Assembly (NCBI GenBank): GCA_036376275.1
Contig: DASVAP010000132.1
Location: 1-64,000, forward strand
From: JABFRZ01 sp036376275
GTDB taxonomy: Bacteria; Planctomycetota; UBA1135; GCA-002686595
Direction: 5' to 3'
Length of the DNA: 64,000 nt
The translations under genes were made by a program, and so were the position numbers. Under the pieces are notes generated by a model. The model saw only the letters and a program-made list of their open reading frames with translations. It was not told the origin of the DNA and made no database searches. Below, piece by piece: positions 50,866 through 58,673 of the stretch (position 1 is its first letter; the number at the start of each line of letters is the position of its first letter).

Positions 50866-51750
50866 TCAGCCCGGCGCGTGACGATCCTGCCTGCCTGGAG
50901 GATTCAGGAGCTCTGGCTCGCGGAGCCAGAGCTCCTTCCACAGGTACACCTCGAGCGCGAACGGCAGGTACCCGAGGTAGCCCGGCAGCGGCATCTCGAA
51001 CAGCTTCGGTCCCGTGACGCCGGGCGTGTGGTAGATCCACTTCGGGTACGAGTGGACGTTCCACAGCTCCCAGAAGAATCCGCACAGGAGCCCGCCGGTC
51101 CACAGCGCGACCCACGGACGCCAGTCGCCGCGCGCCAGGTCGCGCCCGAGGCCGCGCCCGCGCAGGGCCGCCAGGGGCTCGAGCAGGAACACGCCCGCGA
51201 TCCAGATGCCGGGATAGGCGACGCGCGGCCAGCGCAGCGTCGCGGCCAGCAGCGCGAGCCCCAGCAGGAACAGCGCGAGCGAGAGAGCGCGCGAGGGTCG
51301 CAGGCGCGGTCCCGGGCCGAGCCGGCGGATCCAGCCGAGCCCGCGGGCCCACTCGGCGCTGACCAGCACGGCCGGCACGACCGTGGCGAAGGAGAGCGAG
51401 GCGTAGAGCCCGTACTCGAGGTCGGAGAAGTGCTCGCGCCCGAGGTACTCCCAGTTGCCGAGGCGCTCGTTGGCCGCCTCGAACAGCCACCACAGCGGCA
51501 CGGAGAGCGCGAAGAGCCCGACGAAGGCGCGCGGCGCACGCGTCCAGGGCGAGGACCCGTCGCGCCGCTCGATGGCGGCGTCGAGGGCGATCACGTAGCC
51601 GAGCCACAGCGGGAAGAAGAGGAGCTGCGAGCGCAGCCCCGGGAGGCCCCAGCTCCCCGCCCAGCCAACGGCGATCAGGAGCAACCCGGCGCCCCCCCGG
51701 GAGCGCCAGGCTCCAGCCCGGCTCCGCTCTGCTCCCGCCGGGTCACCCAT
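50866..51750 (-). CDS. Integral membrane protein of unknown function
   Basis: A 294-residue protein with six or seven membrane helices. Not recognised. Conserved-looking polar residues within helices (WWLFEAANERLGNWEY; GFFWELWNVHSYPKWIYHTP) suggest an enzymatic membrane site; the paired FxE.N motifs resemble an internal duplication. It overlaps the geranylgeranyl-reductase-type gene by 8 bases and is translated after it, so isoprenoid or carotenoid metabolism is possible but unproven. Its first 22 residues (GDPAGAERSRAGAWRSRGGA) are encoded by an R3 repeat copy and may not be ancestral; no better start is visible downstream. Confidence 0.65.
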   Translation of the reverse strand: MGDPAGAERSRAGAWRSRGGAGLLLIAVGWAGSWGLPGLRSQLLFFPLWLGYVIALDAAIERRDGSSPWTRAPRAFVGLFALSVPLWWLFEAANERLGNWEYLGREHFSDLEYGLYASLSFATVVPAVLVSAEWARGLGWIRRLGPGPRLRPSRALSLALFLLGLALLAATLRWPRVAYPGIWIAGVFLLEPLAALRGRGLGRDLARGDWRPWVALWTGGLLCGFFWELWNVHSYPKWIYHTPGVTGPKLFEMPLPGYLGYLPFALEVYLWKELWLREPELLNPPGRQDRHAPG

Positions 51751-51816
51751 CGGAGCCAGGCTGGAGCCCGACGGTCCGCGGGCCGCGCTGGAGCGCGGCC
51801 GTCCCGGCGCGGCGCG
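51697..51816. repeat. R3 palindromic elements spanning a gene junction
   Basis: Two R3-like blocks: GGAGCGCCAGGCTCCAGCCC (from 51699) and 51766-51810, the latter with the core GCTGGAGCGCGGCCGTCCCGG at 51787-51807. They cover the 3' end of one gene and the 5' end of the next on the reverse strand. Confidence 0.7.
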
Positions 51817-52939
51817 ACGTCCACCACAGACGCGGCGCGCCCCGCAGGCACGCGCTGAAGGTCGCTCCGCTGCCGGTGCCGTGCACCAGCGCGCGCCACA
51901 GCGGCGACGAGCGCAGGAGGCGCAGCGCCAGGTCCGGCCGCGCGTAGAAGGCCGGCGCGAGGCGCAGGCTCCAGCGCGTGTCCGCCAGCACCGGTCGCGC
52001 GAGCCGACGCCGGTACTCCTCCGGCGCGCCCTGCCCGTGGGCCACGCGCGCGGCCAGCTCGCCGGCGATGCGCCCGCTGGCCAGCGCGTGGTAGATCCCT
52101 TCGCCGGTCAGCGCGTCGGCGAGCCCGGCCGCGTCGCCCGCCACGTAGAGCGGCAGGCCCGGGTCCCGGAGGCGCTCGCCGCCGAGCGGGATCGTGTGGG
52201 CCTCGAAGCTCGCCAGCGCGTCGCCGCGCACGCGCAGCCCCTTCGCAGCCAGGTACTGCGCGAGGCGCGCGCGCACGTCCTTCAGGCCGCCGGCCAGCGT
52301 GTACAGCCCGACCGAGACCTGGTCGTCCTTGGGGAAGACCCAGCCGTAGCCGCGCGGCAGGGCCCCGAAGTCGAAGCACGGCCGCGGCACCGGATCGCCG
52401 GCGAGCTCCGCGCGCGGCAGCACGACCTCGACCGCCAGGGCACGCGCGCGCGGAGCGCTGACGCGGAAGGTGCGGTTGACGATCCCGTTGGCCCCGTCGG
52501 CGCCCACGAGCTGGCGCGCGACGAGCTCGCGCGCGGCCGTGCGCACGTGGAAGCGCCCCGCGCGCCAGGCGATCGACAGGACGCGCTCGCCGTCGTGGAA
52601 GGCGAAGCCGGGCCGCGCGCGGTTCTCCGCGACGAGGCGCGCGTCCAGCTCGGGACGCGCGACCATGCTGAGCACCGGCGCGCGGAACGAGTAGACCGTG
52701 CGCGATCCGCGCCAGGCGTTGAACTCGAACTCGACGAAGCTCCCGCGCAGCGAGGGCGCGAGCGCGACCGGCAGCACCGCCACGGCCTTGGGGGTCAGCC
52801 CGCCCGCGCAGGGCTTCACGCGCGGGAAGCGCGCGGCCTCGAGCTGCGTGACGGCCAGCCCCGCGCCCAGCGCCGCCGCCGCCGCGCTGGAGCCCGCCGG
52901 CCCGGCGCCGATCACCAGCAGCTCGGTCTCGCCGCGCAT
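51743..52939 (-). CDS. Geranylgeranyl reductase family FAD-dependent oxidoreductase
   Basis: A 398-residue flavoprotein. FAD-binding GxGxxG near the N-terminus (LLVIGAGPAGSSAAAAALGAG), the PCAGGLTPKA motif typical of geranylgeranyl reductases, the central RGYGWVFPKDDQVSVGLYT and the second FAD motif YVAGDAAGLADALTGEGIYHALASGR. Family members reduce isoprenoid chains or oxidise related lipids; the exact substrate is open. The last 20 or so residues (after RLWWTSRRAG) derive from an R3 repeat and are unlikely to be part of the fold. The ATG is 6 bases from TACCAT, so the message is probably leaderless. Confidence 0.88.
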   Translation of the reverse strand: MRGETELLVIGAGPAGSSAAAAALGAGLAVTQLEAARFPRVKPCAGGLTPKAVAVLPVALAPSLRGSFVEFEFNAWRGSRTVYSFRAPVLSMVARPELDARLVAENRARPGFAFHDGERVLSIAWRAGRFHVRTAARELVARQLVGADGANGIVNRTFRVSAPRARALAVEVVLPRAELAGDPVPRPCFDFGALPRGYGWVFPKDDQVSVGLYTLAGGLKDVRARLAQYLAAKGLRVRGDALASFEAHTIPLGGERLRDPGLPLYVAGDAAGLADALTGEGIYHALASGRIAGELAARVAHGQGAPEEYRRRLARPVLADTRWSLRLAPAFYARPDLALRLLRSSPLWRALVHGTGSGATFSACLRGAPRLWWTSRRAGTAALQRGPRTVGLQPGSDG

Positions 52940-52945
52940 GCGGCG

Positions 52946-52951
52946 ATGGTA
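52946..52951 (-). promoter_or_regulatory. TACCAT -10-like box, probable leaderless promoter
   Basis: TACCAT on the reverse strand ends 6 bases before the flavoprotein start; no Shine-Dalgarno sequence. Confidence 0.4.
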
Positions 52952-53031
52952 CGCCAGCGCTCCGTGCGTCGCCCCGCGCGGATCGGGGCGAGCGCCGGGC
53001 CCGGGTGGATCCGTGCCGCGGCCGGGGTGGC

Positions 53032-54501
53032 TCAGCGCTGCGGCTCTGGCGCCTCGGGCACGGGCATCCCGTCGGGCGCGACCCCCTCGGGCGGGAGCGG
53101 GAGCCGCGGGGCGGGCGGGGCCAGGGCCGGCACCGCTTCCGGGACGAGCGGGGTCTCCTCGACGAGCTCCACGCGCTCGAGCTCCGCGCCGGCGCTCTCG
53201 CCGGCCACGCCCAGGGAACGCCTGCCGCCGGCGAGGTCGAGCGCGCCGTCGAGACGCAGCCAGCCGTCCTCGAGCGGGAGCTGCAGGCCCGCGAAGTCGA
53301 GCACGCCCCCGCGCACGGGCAGCCGCACCGGCTGCGGGCCGAGCAGCGCGACCAGCGTGCGCGGCTCCGGGCCCAGCGGCGCCAGGAACGCGCGCGCGGG
53401 CGCCAGGGCCAGCTCGGCCTCGCCCTCCAGCGCGGACCAGTCGCCGTCCAGCGGCCACTGGAAGTCGTGGAGGCGCACGACGTGCGGCTGGGTCGCGTCC
53501 TCGCAGACCAGGGACTCGAGCGGCGGCAGGAGACGCGCCGCCAGCCCGCGCCCGAGGGGCTCGCCGCAGGGCAGGGCGAGCTCGAGCGGCGACTCGGCCA
53601 TCCCGCCGACGAGCCCATCGACCTCCCGGCCGTGGAAGGCGAGGCGCGCGCCCGCGTCGTGCACGGAGAGCGCCACCGCGCTGCCCTCGCGCGTCCACTG
53701 CAGCCCGTCGACCTCGGGCCCGAGCTGGGCCACGAGCGGGCGCAGGGCCGGACACAGCGCGCGCGCCAGCACGGCCGGACCGTGCTCCAGCGCCAGGGCC
53801 AGGTCCCAGGGGCGCTCGAGCCCGTCCTCGGGCCGCTCGCACTCGACGCGCAGCGCGAGGCGCGGCCCGGGCACGCTGCTCACCCCCTCGCCGCCCTCCA
53901 GCACGAGGTGCGTGCGCTCCGGCCCCCACTCCAGACGGCCGCGGAAGCGCAGGTCCTCCAGCTGGCCCTCGCGGCCGCGCGCGCTCGCGTAGCGCAGGCG
54001 CGCGACGTACAGCTCGAGCTCGATCTCGAAGGGCGTGTCGGTCTGGAGCTGCGAGCGGCGCCGGGGCTCGTCGCGGCTCCGGGGATCGCGCGCGAAGGCG
54101 CGCTCCAGGTTGGTGACGCCGTCCTCGTCCACGTCGATGCGCAGGTGCTCGACGACGAGGCGCAGCGGACCGTAGCGGTAGCCGACGCCGTCGAGGCCCC
54201 AGGTCAGGTAGGGCCCCGTGAGCCGGCCGCGCAGGACCTCCTCGCCCGTCGGATCGCGCAGCACGAGGCGCTCGACGACCTGCTCGCCGTAGAAGGAGCC
54301 GAGCCAGGCGTCGCCCAGCTCCAGCTCGCCCGCGAAGCGCTGCGCGAAGGCGCTCTCCGCCAGGTGGTCGATCACGCGCCCGCCGGCCGCCGGCAGGAGC
54401 AGCACGAGCACCACGCCCGCCCCGATGAAGAAGGCCAGGCACCCGGCCGGGCCCTTGATCAGGCAGCCGAGGACACGCGGGACCCTGCGCTCGCCGCTCA
54501 T
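53032..54501 (-). CDS. AsmA-like inner-membrane-anchored protein
   Basis: A 489-residue protein with one N-terminal membrane helix (about 16-38, GCLAFFIGAGVVLVLLLPA). Then comes a long exterior beta-rich region with the AsmA/TamB-like beginning (ELELGDAWLGSFYGEQVVERLVLRDP, TGPYLTWGLDGVGYRYGPLR). These bridge-like proteins are linked to lipid transport or outer-membrane biogenesis. The C-terminal 60 residues are Pro/Glu-rich and disordered. The call rests on overall pattern, not on a diagnostic motif. It lies between the flavoprotein and the YqgE gene on the same strand. A TAGGCT box lies 24 bases upstream. Confidence 0.6.
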   Translation of the reverse strand: MSGERRVPRVLGCLIKGPAGCLAFFIGAGVVLVLLLPAAGGRVIDHLAESAFAQRFAGELELGDAWLGSFYGEQVVERLVLRDPTGEEVLRGRLTGPYLTWGLDGVGYRYGPLRLVVEHLRIDVDEDGVTNLERAFARDPRSRDEPRRRSQLQTDTPFEIELELYVARLRYASARGREGQLEDLRFRGRLEWGPERTHLVLEGGEGVSSVPGPRLALRVECERPEDGLERPWDLALALEHGPAVLARALCPALRPLVAQLGPEVDGLQWTREGSAVALSVHDAGARLAFHGREVDGLVGGMAESPLELALPCGEPLGRGLAARLLPPLESLVCEDATQPHVVRLHDFQWPLDGDWSALEGEAELALAPARAFLAPLGPEPRTLVALLGPQPVRLPVRGGVLDFAGLQLPLEDGWLRLDGALDLAGGRRSLGVAGESAGAELERVELVEETPLVPEAVPALAPPAPRLPLPPEGVAPDGMPVPEAPEPQR

Positions 54502-54547
54502 GCTCGGTTCGCCATGGGAGGCGCCAGCCTACGCGGACCCCCCGCCC

Positions 54548-55120
54548 TCAATTCCAGCTCACGTCGGGCGGGAGCTGCTCCAGGCCCTCGCCCGCGCGCC
54601 CGATCGAGCGCACCACGCGGCGCCAGGTCGCCTCGCCGGGCGGACCGAAGATCGCCGCCGGGCTCGGCGGCGCGGGGAGCCAGGAACCGGTGCCGAGCTC
54701 GCCCTCGAGCTGGCCCGCGCTCCAGCCGGCGTAGCCGAGGAACAGGCGCACGCGCCCGGCCGCCTCGAGCGGCGCGCGCGCGAGGTACTGCCCGAGGGCC
54801 GCCAGGTCGCCCCCCAGCCACAGCTTGCCGTCGATCGAGACCCCGCCCGGGACCTCGGCCGGCACGACGTGCACGAACTGCAGCGAGTTGTGGTCGACCG
54901 GACCGCCGAGGAAGACCGGAAAGCTCGAGCTCCCGAGGGTGGGATGGTCTGGCAGCAGGTCCTTGACCGCCAGCTCGGTGGCGCGGTTCGTGATCACGCC
55001 ATGGGCGCCGTGCTCGGTGTGCTGACAGATCAGCACGACCGAGTGCATGAAGTTCGGGTCGAGCATGTCGGGGAACGCCGCGAGCAGCGTCCCGGCCTCG
55101 ACGCGGAGCTCGCGGGCCAT
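54548..55120 (-). CDS. yqgE: YqgE/AlgH family protein
   Basis: A 190-residue protein, the family's normal length. It shows the UPF0301 signature: AGTLLAAFPDMLDPNFMHSV, then VVLICQHTEHGAHGVITNRA, followed by VFLGGPVDHNSLQFVH and RLFLGYAGWSAGQLEGEL. YqgE/AlgH is a conserved cytoplasmic protein; it was named in Pseudomonas as a regulator of alginate but has no proven biochemical function. The ATG has no Shine-Dalgarno; a TAGCTT hexamer lies 14 bases upstream. It is preceded by the sulfatase gene on the same strand with a 54-base gap. Confidence 0.92.
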   Translation of the reverse strand: MARELRVEAGTLLAAFPDMLDPNFMHSVVLICQHTEHGAHGVITNRATELAVKDLLPDHPTLGSSSFPVFLGGPVDHNSLQFVHVVPAEVPGGVSIDGKLWLGGDLAALGQYLARAPLEAAGRVRLFLGYAGWSAGQLEGELGTGSWLPAPPSPAAIFGPPGEATWRRVVRSIGRAGEGLEQLPPDVSWN

Positions 55121-55174
55121 CGCGCTTGAAGCTAGCGTGCCCGCGCGAGGGTCGCCAGCCGAGGCGCGCGCCGT

Positions 55175-56938
55175 TCAGCCACCTCCCGCGGCCACGCGCC
55201 GCGCCAGCTCGTCGCGCGCGCGCTGGAACTCGGGCGTCGGCGGGGCCAGCGCCAGCGCGCGGTCGAGGCACTCCAGGGCCTCCGTGAGGCGCCCGAGCGC
55301 CTCCAGGGCCTCGAAGCGACGTAGCCAGAGCCCGCGGCGGCCGGGCTCGAGCGCGCAGGCGGCCGCGAACTCCTCGGCCGCGCGCTCGAAGCCCGCGCGC
55401 GCGCCGCGCCGGCCGCGCGCCAGGTGGTGGTCGCCGCGCGCCTCGTGCACGATCACTTCCCCCGGATCGAGCACCTCGAGCCGCGCCAGGGCCGCGGCCG
55501 CGGCCTCGAGCTGGCCGGCGCCGGACAGGCCGCGCACCTGGTTCAGGAGCTGGACCGCCCCCACCGTGCGGCGCGGATCGCGTCCGGGCGCGGGCGCGTC
55601 GAAGGCGCTCGGCAGCTCCGCCAGCACGTCGGCGCCGCCGTAGCCGAGCGCGGCCAGGGCCTCGAGGTCCTCGGCGCTCTGCGTGCGGCGCGTGCTGGCC
55701 GCCGCGCCCTGCTCCAGCGCGCGGCGCAGCGCCTCCAGCGCCCGCGCGAGCGACTCGCGCTCGGCGTGCAGCTCCGCGGCGAGGTCGCGGAGCTCCGCCG
55801 GGTCATCGGCGGGCGCGAAGAGCTCCGCGCGCGCCGTGCCGGCCTCGTCGCGCGCGCCCGGGGCCTCGACGTACTTGCGGCCGCCCTCCTCCAGCCCGAC
55901 CAGCTCGCTCCAGCCGAAGTGCAGGCGCGGGAAGAGCGTCTCGAGGTAGAGCGGCCCCTCCGGCGCCGGCCCGCCCGCGAGGTGCGGCCAGAAGGAGCGC
56001 GCGCCCTGCCCCGCGAGCGCCGCGCCGCGCGCGAGCCCGGCCCCTTCCGCCAGGGTCGCGGCCACGTCCGTCAGGCTCGCCGGCGCGGAGACGGCGCGCG
56101 GCGCGAGGCCCGGACCGGCCAGCACGAGCGGCACGCGCACGGTCGTGTCGTAGAGCAGCAGCGCGTGCGTGTCCTCGCCGTGCTCGCCCAGCCCCTCGCC
56201 GTGGTCGGCCGTGACGCACACCAGCGTGTCGCCCTCGCGCCCGAGGCTCGCGAGCGCGCCGAGCAGCTCACCCAGGCAGTGGTCCGCGAAGGCCACCTCG
56301 GCCTGGTACGGGTCCTCGGGGAAGCGCCGCGCGAACTCCTCCGGGGCGCGGTAGGGCTCGTGGGCGTCGAACAGGTGCACCCACAGGAAGAAGGGCTCGC
56401 CGGGCGCGAGCGCCTCCAGCCACGCGCGCGCGCGGCGCACGGTCTCGTCGCCCCGCCGCTCGCGGATCGCGCCCGGTCCGGCCGGCGCGAACTCGTCGTC
56501 GTAGCGCTCGAAGCCCTGCGCGAGACCGAAGGTGCGCGCCAGCGGGAAGGCGCTGACGAAGGCCGCCGTGGCGAGACCCCCGTCGCGCGCCACCTCGGCC
56601 AGGGTCACGACGCCCTCGTCCAGGGCCGCGATCCCGTTGTCGCGCAGCCCGTGGTGCGGCGGCTGGGTCCCGGAGAGGAGCGAGGCGTGGGCCGGCAGCG
56701 TGATCGGCACGGGCGTCACAGCGCGCTCGAAGCGCACCCCGCGCTCCGCCAGCGCGTCGAGCGCCGGCGTACCGGCCTCGGCGCGCCCGTAGCACCCGAT
56801 GCGGTCCGCGCGCGTCGTGTCGAGCGTGACGAGCAGGATCGAGGTCGGACGCGGAGATTGCCCGCAGGCCGCGACGAGGGCGGCGAGTGCGACGTGGAGC
56901 CGTGCCGTTCCTGCGCGCGCGAGCATCGTCGCGGCCAT
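55175..56938 (-). CDS. Sulfatase/alkaline-phosphatase-superfamily lipoprotein with TPR tail
   Basis: A 587-residue exported protein with a lipobox-like end to its signal (HVALAALVAAC). The sulfatase fold is clear: LLVTLDTTRADRIGCYG (metal Asp40), ATPVPITLPAHASLLSG, and VTADHGEGLGEHGE. The nucleophile site that reads CxPxR in formylglycine sulfatases is Thr80-LPA-His84, so no formylglycine can form; Thr could act as in related phosphotransferases. The C-terminal 150 residues are TPR repeats (LDPGEVIVHEARGDHHLARG, FEALEALGRLTEALECLDRA). Start 56938 is the long form; ATG 56926 sits better behind a TACCAT box (56937-56942) and may be the true start. Confidence 0.86.
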   Translation of the reverse strand: MAATMLARAGTARLHVALAALVAACGQSPRPTSILLVTLDTTRADRIGCYGRAEAGTPALDALAERGVRFERAVTPVPITLPAHASLLSGTQPPHHGLRDNGIAALDEGVVTLAEVARDGGLATAAFVSAFPLARTFGLAQGFERYDDEFAPAGPGAIRERRGDETVRRARAWLEALAPGEPFFLWVHLFDAHEPYRAPEEFARRFPEDPYQAEVAFADHCLGELLGALASLGREGDTLVCVTADHGEGLGEHGEDTHALLLYDTTVRVPLVLAGPGLAPRAVSAPASLTDVAATLAEGAGLARGAALAGQGARSFWPHLAGGPAPEGPLYLETLFPRLHFGWSELVGLEEGGRKYVEAPGARDEAGTARAELFAPADDPAELRDLAAELHAERESLARALEALRRALEQGAAASTRRTQSAEDLEALAALGYGGADVLAELPSAFDAPAPGRDPRRTVGAVQLLNQVRGLSGAGQLEAAAAALARLEVLDPGEVIVHEARGDHHLARGRRGARAGFERAAEEFAAACALEPGRRGLWLRRFEALEALGRLTEALECLDRALALAPPTPEFQRARDELARRVAAGGG

Positions 56939-56949
56939 GGTAGCGGCCG

Positions 56950-56984
56950 CCCCGGGACCACGCTGGAGCGCGGCGGTCCCGGGG
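56950..56984. repeat. R3 palindromic element, clean copy
   Basis: CCCCGGGACC and GGTCCCGGGG form perfect 10-bp arms with an inner CGCT-GG-AGCG dyad. The R3 core GCTGGAGCGCGGCGGTCCCGG occupies 56962-56982. It lies between a truncated sigma-factor gene and the sulfatase start. Confidence 0.8.
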
Positions 56985-56992
56985 GAGCAACC

Positions 56993-57379
56993 TCAGGGGC
57001 CCAGCACGACCGCGCCGCAGTCCCAAGTCTCGCTGGCGGCGAGGGTGCGCGGTCCAAGGGGAGTCGAGCGGAGTTCGGGGGCACCGGAGGAGCGCGCACC
57101 TCGGCGGTCGCCCGGTTCCCGCTCGTTCCGCGCGGAGTCCCGTTCCCGCCGGACGCGCCGCTCCTCGCCGCGCCGCAGCTTGGCCGCCAGGTTGCGCGCC
57201 ACCGAGGCGAGCCAGGCGCGCGGCGTCTCCGGGTCGGCGCCGCGCGAGAGGGCCGCGAGCCAGGTGTCCTGGGCCAGGTCCTCGGCCGCGTGGGCGTCCG
57301 CCAGGAGCCCGCGGGCGAGGCCGCGCAGGGCCTGGTCGTGCATTAGCAGGGCGTGGAGGGGACCGTCGGGCGGGGTCAT
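56993..57379 (-). pseudogene. ECF sigma factor truncated after region 2
   Basis: A 128-residue frame beginning MTPPDGPLHALLMHDQALRG. Residues 5-60 match sigma region 2 (ADAHAAEDLAQDTWLAALSR, ETPRAWLASVARNLAAKLRR). After the basic linker (RGEERRVRRERDSARNERE) region 4 should follow, but the rest is low-complexity and ends in 45 residues. No other frame downstream restores a helix-turn-helix. Without region 4 it cannot recognise a -35 element in the usual way. It is either a decayed gene, perhaps cut by the adjacent R3 palindrome, or a small region-2-only protein. A related full-length protein is at 17.6 kb. Confidence 0.65.
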
Positions 57380-57485
57380 GCTCGCTGTTCCGGCCCCATG
57401 GTCCCCGCGCCCGCCGGAACCGGTCGAGCTTTCCGCGCAACCCGGCCGCGGCGCGAGCGCCTTGTCGCTGCCCTCCCGCGTGGCG

Positions 57486-57491
57486 GATACT
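57486..57491 (+). promoter_or_regulatory. GATACT -10 box, probable leaderless promoter
   Basis: GATACT ends 6 bases before the ATG of the gluzincin-like gene. TTGTCG lies 18 bases upstream as a weak -35 box (57462-57467). Confidence 0.5.
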
Positions 57492-57497
57492 GCGCCC

Positions 57498-58673
57498 ATG
57501 CGCGGCGCCACGCTCCTCGTGCTCGCGGCCGGCGGGCTGGGTGCCTGCCGGATGGCGGGGAAGTCCCCGGCCGAGCTCGAGGCCGAGCTGCGGCGCGACG
57601 TGCGCACGGTCCTGGAGGGCGAGCTCGTGACGCTGCACTCGCCCTATGGCGAGGTGGAGAGCCGCGACTACCTGGGGGTGACCGAGCGCGAGGCCGGACT
57701 CGTGCGCGCGCGCCTGGACGCTCCGCGCGAACCGAAGGTGCGGACCTACCTCGCACCCACCACTCCCCCGCAGGAGATCTGGGAAGCCCCCCACCACGAC
57801 GACGTCGCCGGCTGGGCCTCCGATGGCTTCCTGACGCTCTACGTGAGCTCCACGCCCGGGCTGGCGGCCCTGCGGGCCGAGTTCCAGGACGACACGCTGC
57901 GCCACGAGCTCGCCCACGTCTACGCCCGCCGCCTCGGCTGGTCGCGCGAGCGGTGGTTCAACGAGGGGCTCGCGTGTGTGGTCGAGGAGACGGTGGTGCG
58001 GGCGGGCGTCCTGCAGGAGCTCCCCGTCTCGGAGCGCGTGATCCAGGCGCGCGCCGAGGCCCGCGCCGGCTCGCTGGCGACGCTGCTCGCCTGGGCTCCG
58101 GGCCAGCGCCTGTCCCTGGAGGAGCAGGGCGAGCGCTACGCCCAGGCCGAGGCGCTCGTGCGCTTCCTCCTCGCGCGCGCGCCGGGCGCGAGCTGGCCCG
58201 AGCGCGTCGCCTGGGTCCACGAACGCACGCAGGCGCAGGTGCAGGAGCTCGAGCCGCAGTGGCTCGCCTGGCTGGCGGAGCTCGACACGGTGGCCGCCCT
58301 GCGCGCCCACGCCGTGGACGCGGCGGGGCGCCTGGAGGCTGCCTCGCTCCTCGCCCCCCTGCTCGAGGCCGGCGCGCAGGAGCTCGCCACGCGCGCGGGC
58401 GACGAGCTCGCGCTGGAGCTGCTGACCGATCCGGCCTGCACGTCCGGCGCGATCTCGTTCCTGCTCTTCTTCCGCGCCGAGGCCCTGACCGAGCCCGACC
58501 TCGAGGCCCTGGAGCGCGCGCAGAACCCCGTCCTGCGCCTCGTCGCCGGCGCCCTGCGCACGAGGCGCGGCGAGCCGGTCGACCGGGCCGGCCTGAGCGC
58601 TCTGTGGAACGCCCTCACGGAGAGCGAGCGCGAGCGCTACGCGACGCTTGCCTTCGTCCTGGAGCTCGAGTGA
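57498..58673 (+). CDS. Gluzincin-like peptidase lipoprotein (DUF1570/peptidase-MA type)
   Basis: A 391-residue protein. Signal RGATLLVLAAGGLGAC has a lipobox. A zinc-binding HELAH (RHELAHVYARRLG) is followed by WFNEGLACVVEE, giving the HExxH..E pattern of gluzincins such as the peptidase MA family. Catalytic residues are complete, so protease activity is expected, with unknown substrate. The C-terminal half is helical. The gene is divergent from the truncated sigma factor, and its stop overlaps the next start (GTGA), so it forms an operon with the esterase. The long upstream open frame was rejected because it crosses the promoter and other genes. Confidence 0.82.
   Translation: MRGATLLVLAAGGLGACRMAGKSPAELEAELRRDVRTVLEGELVTLHSPYGEVESRDYLGVTEREAGLVRARLDAPREPKVRTYLAPTTPPQEIWEAPHHDDVAGWASDGFLTLYVSSTPGLAALRAEFQDDTLRHELAHVYARRLGWSRERWFNEGLACVVEETVVRAGVLQELPVSERVIQARAEARAGSLATLLAWAPGQRLSLEEQGERYAQAEALVRFLLARAPGASWPERVAWVHERTQAQVQELEPQWLAWLAELDTVAALRAHAVDAAGRLEAASLLAPLLEAGAQELATRAGDELALELLTDPACTSGAISFLLFFRAEALTEPDLEALERAQNPVLRLVAGALRTRRGEPVDRAGLSALWNALTESERERYATLAFVLELE

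Noticed and set aside
55175..56938. A formylglycine-dependent sulfatase
   Set aside because: The modification motif CxPxR/SxPxR is absent (Thr-Leu-Pro-Ala-His).
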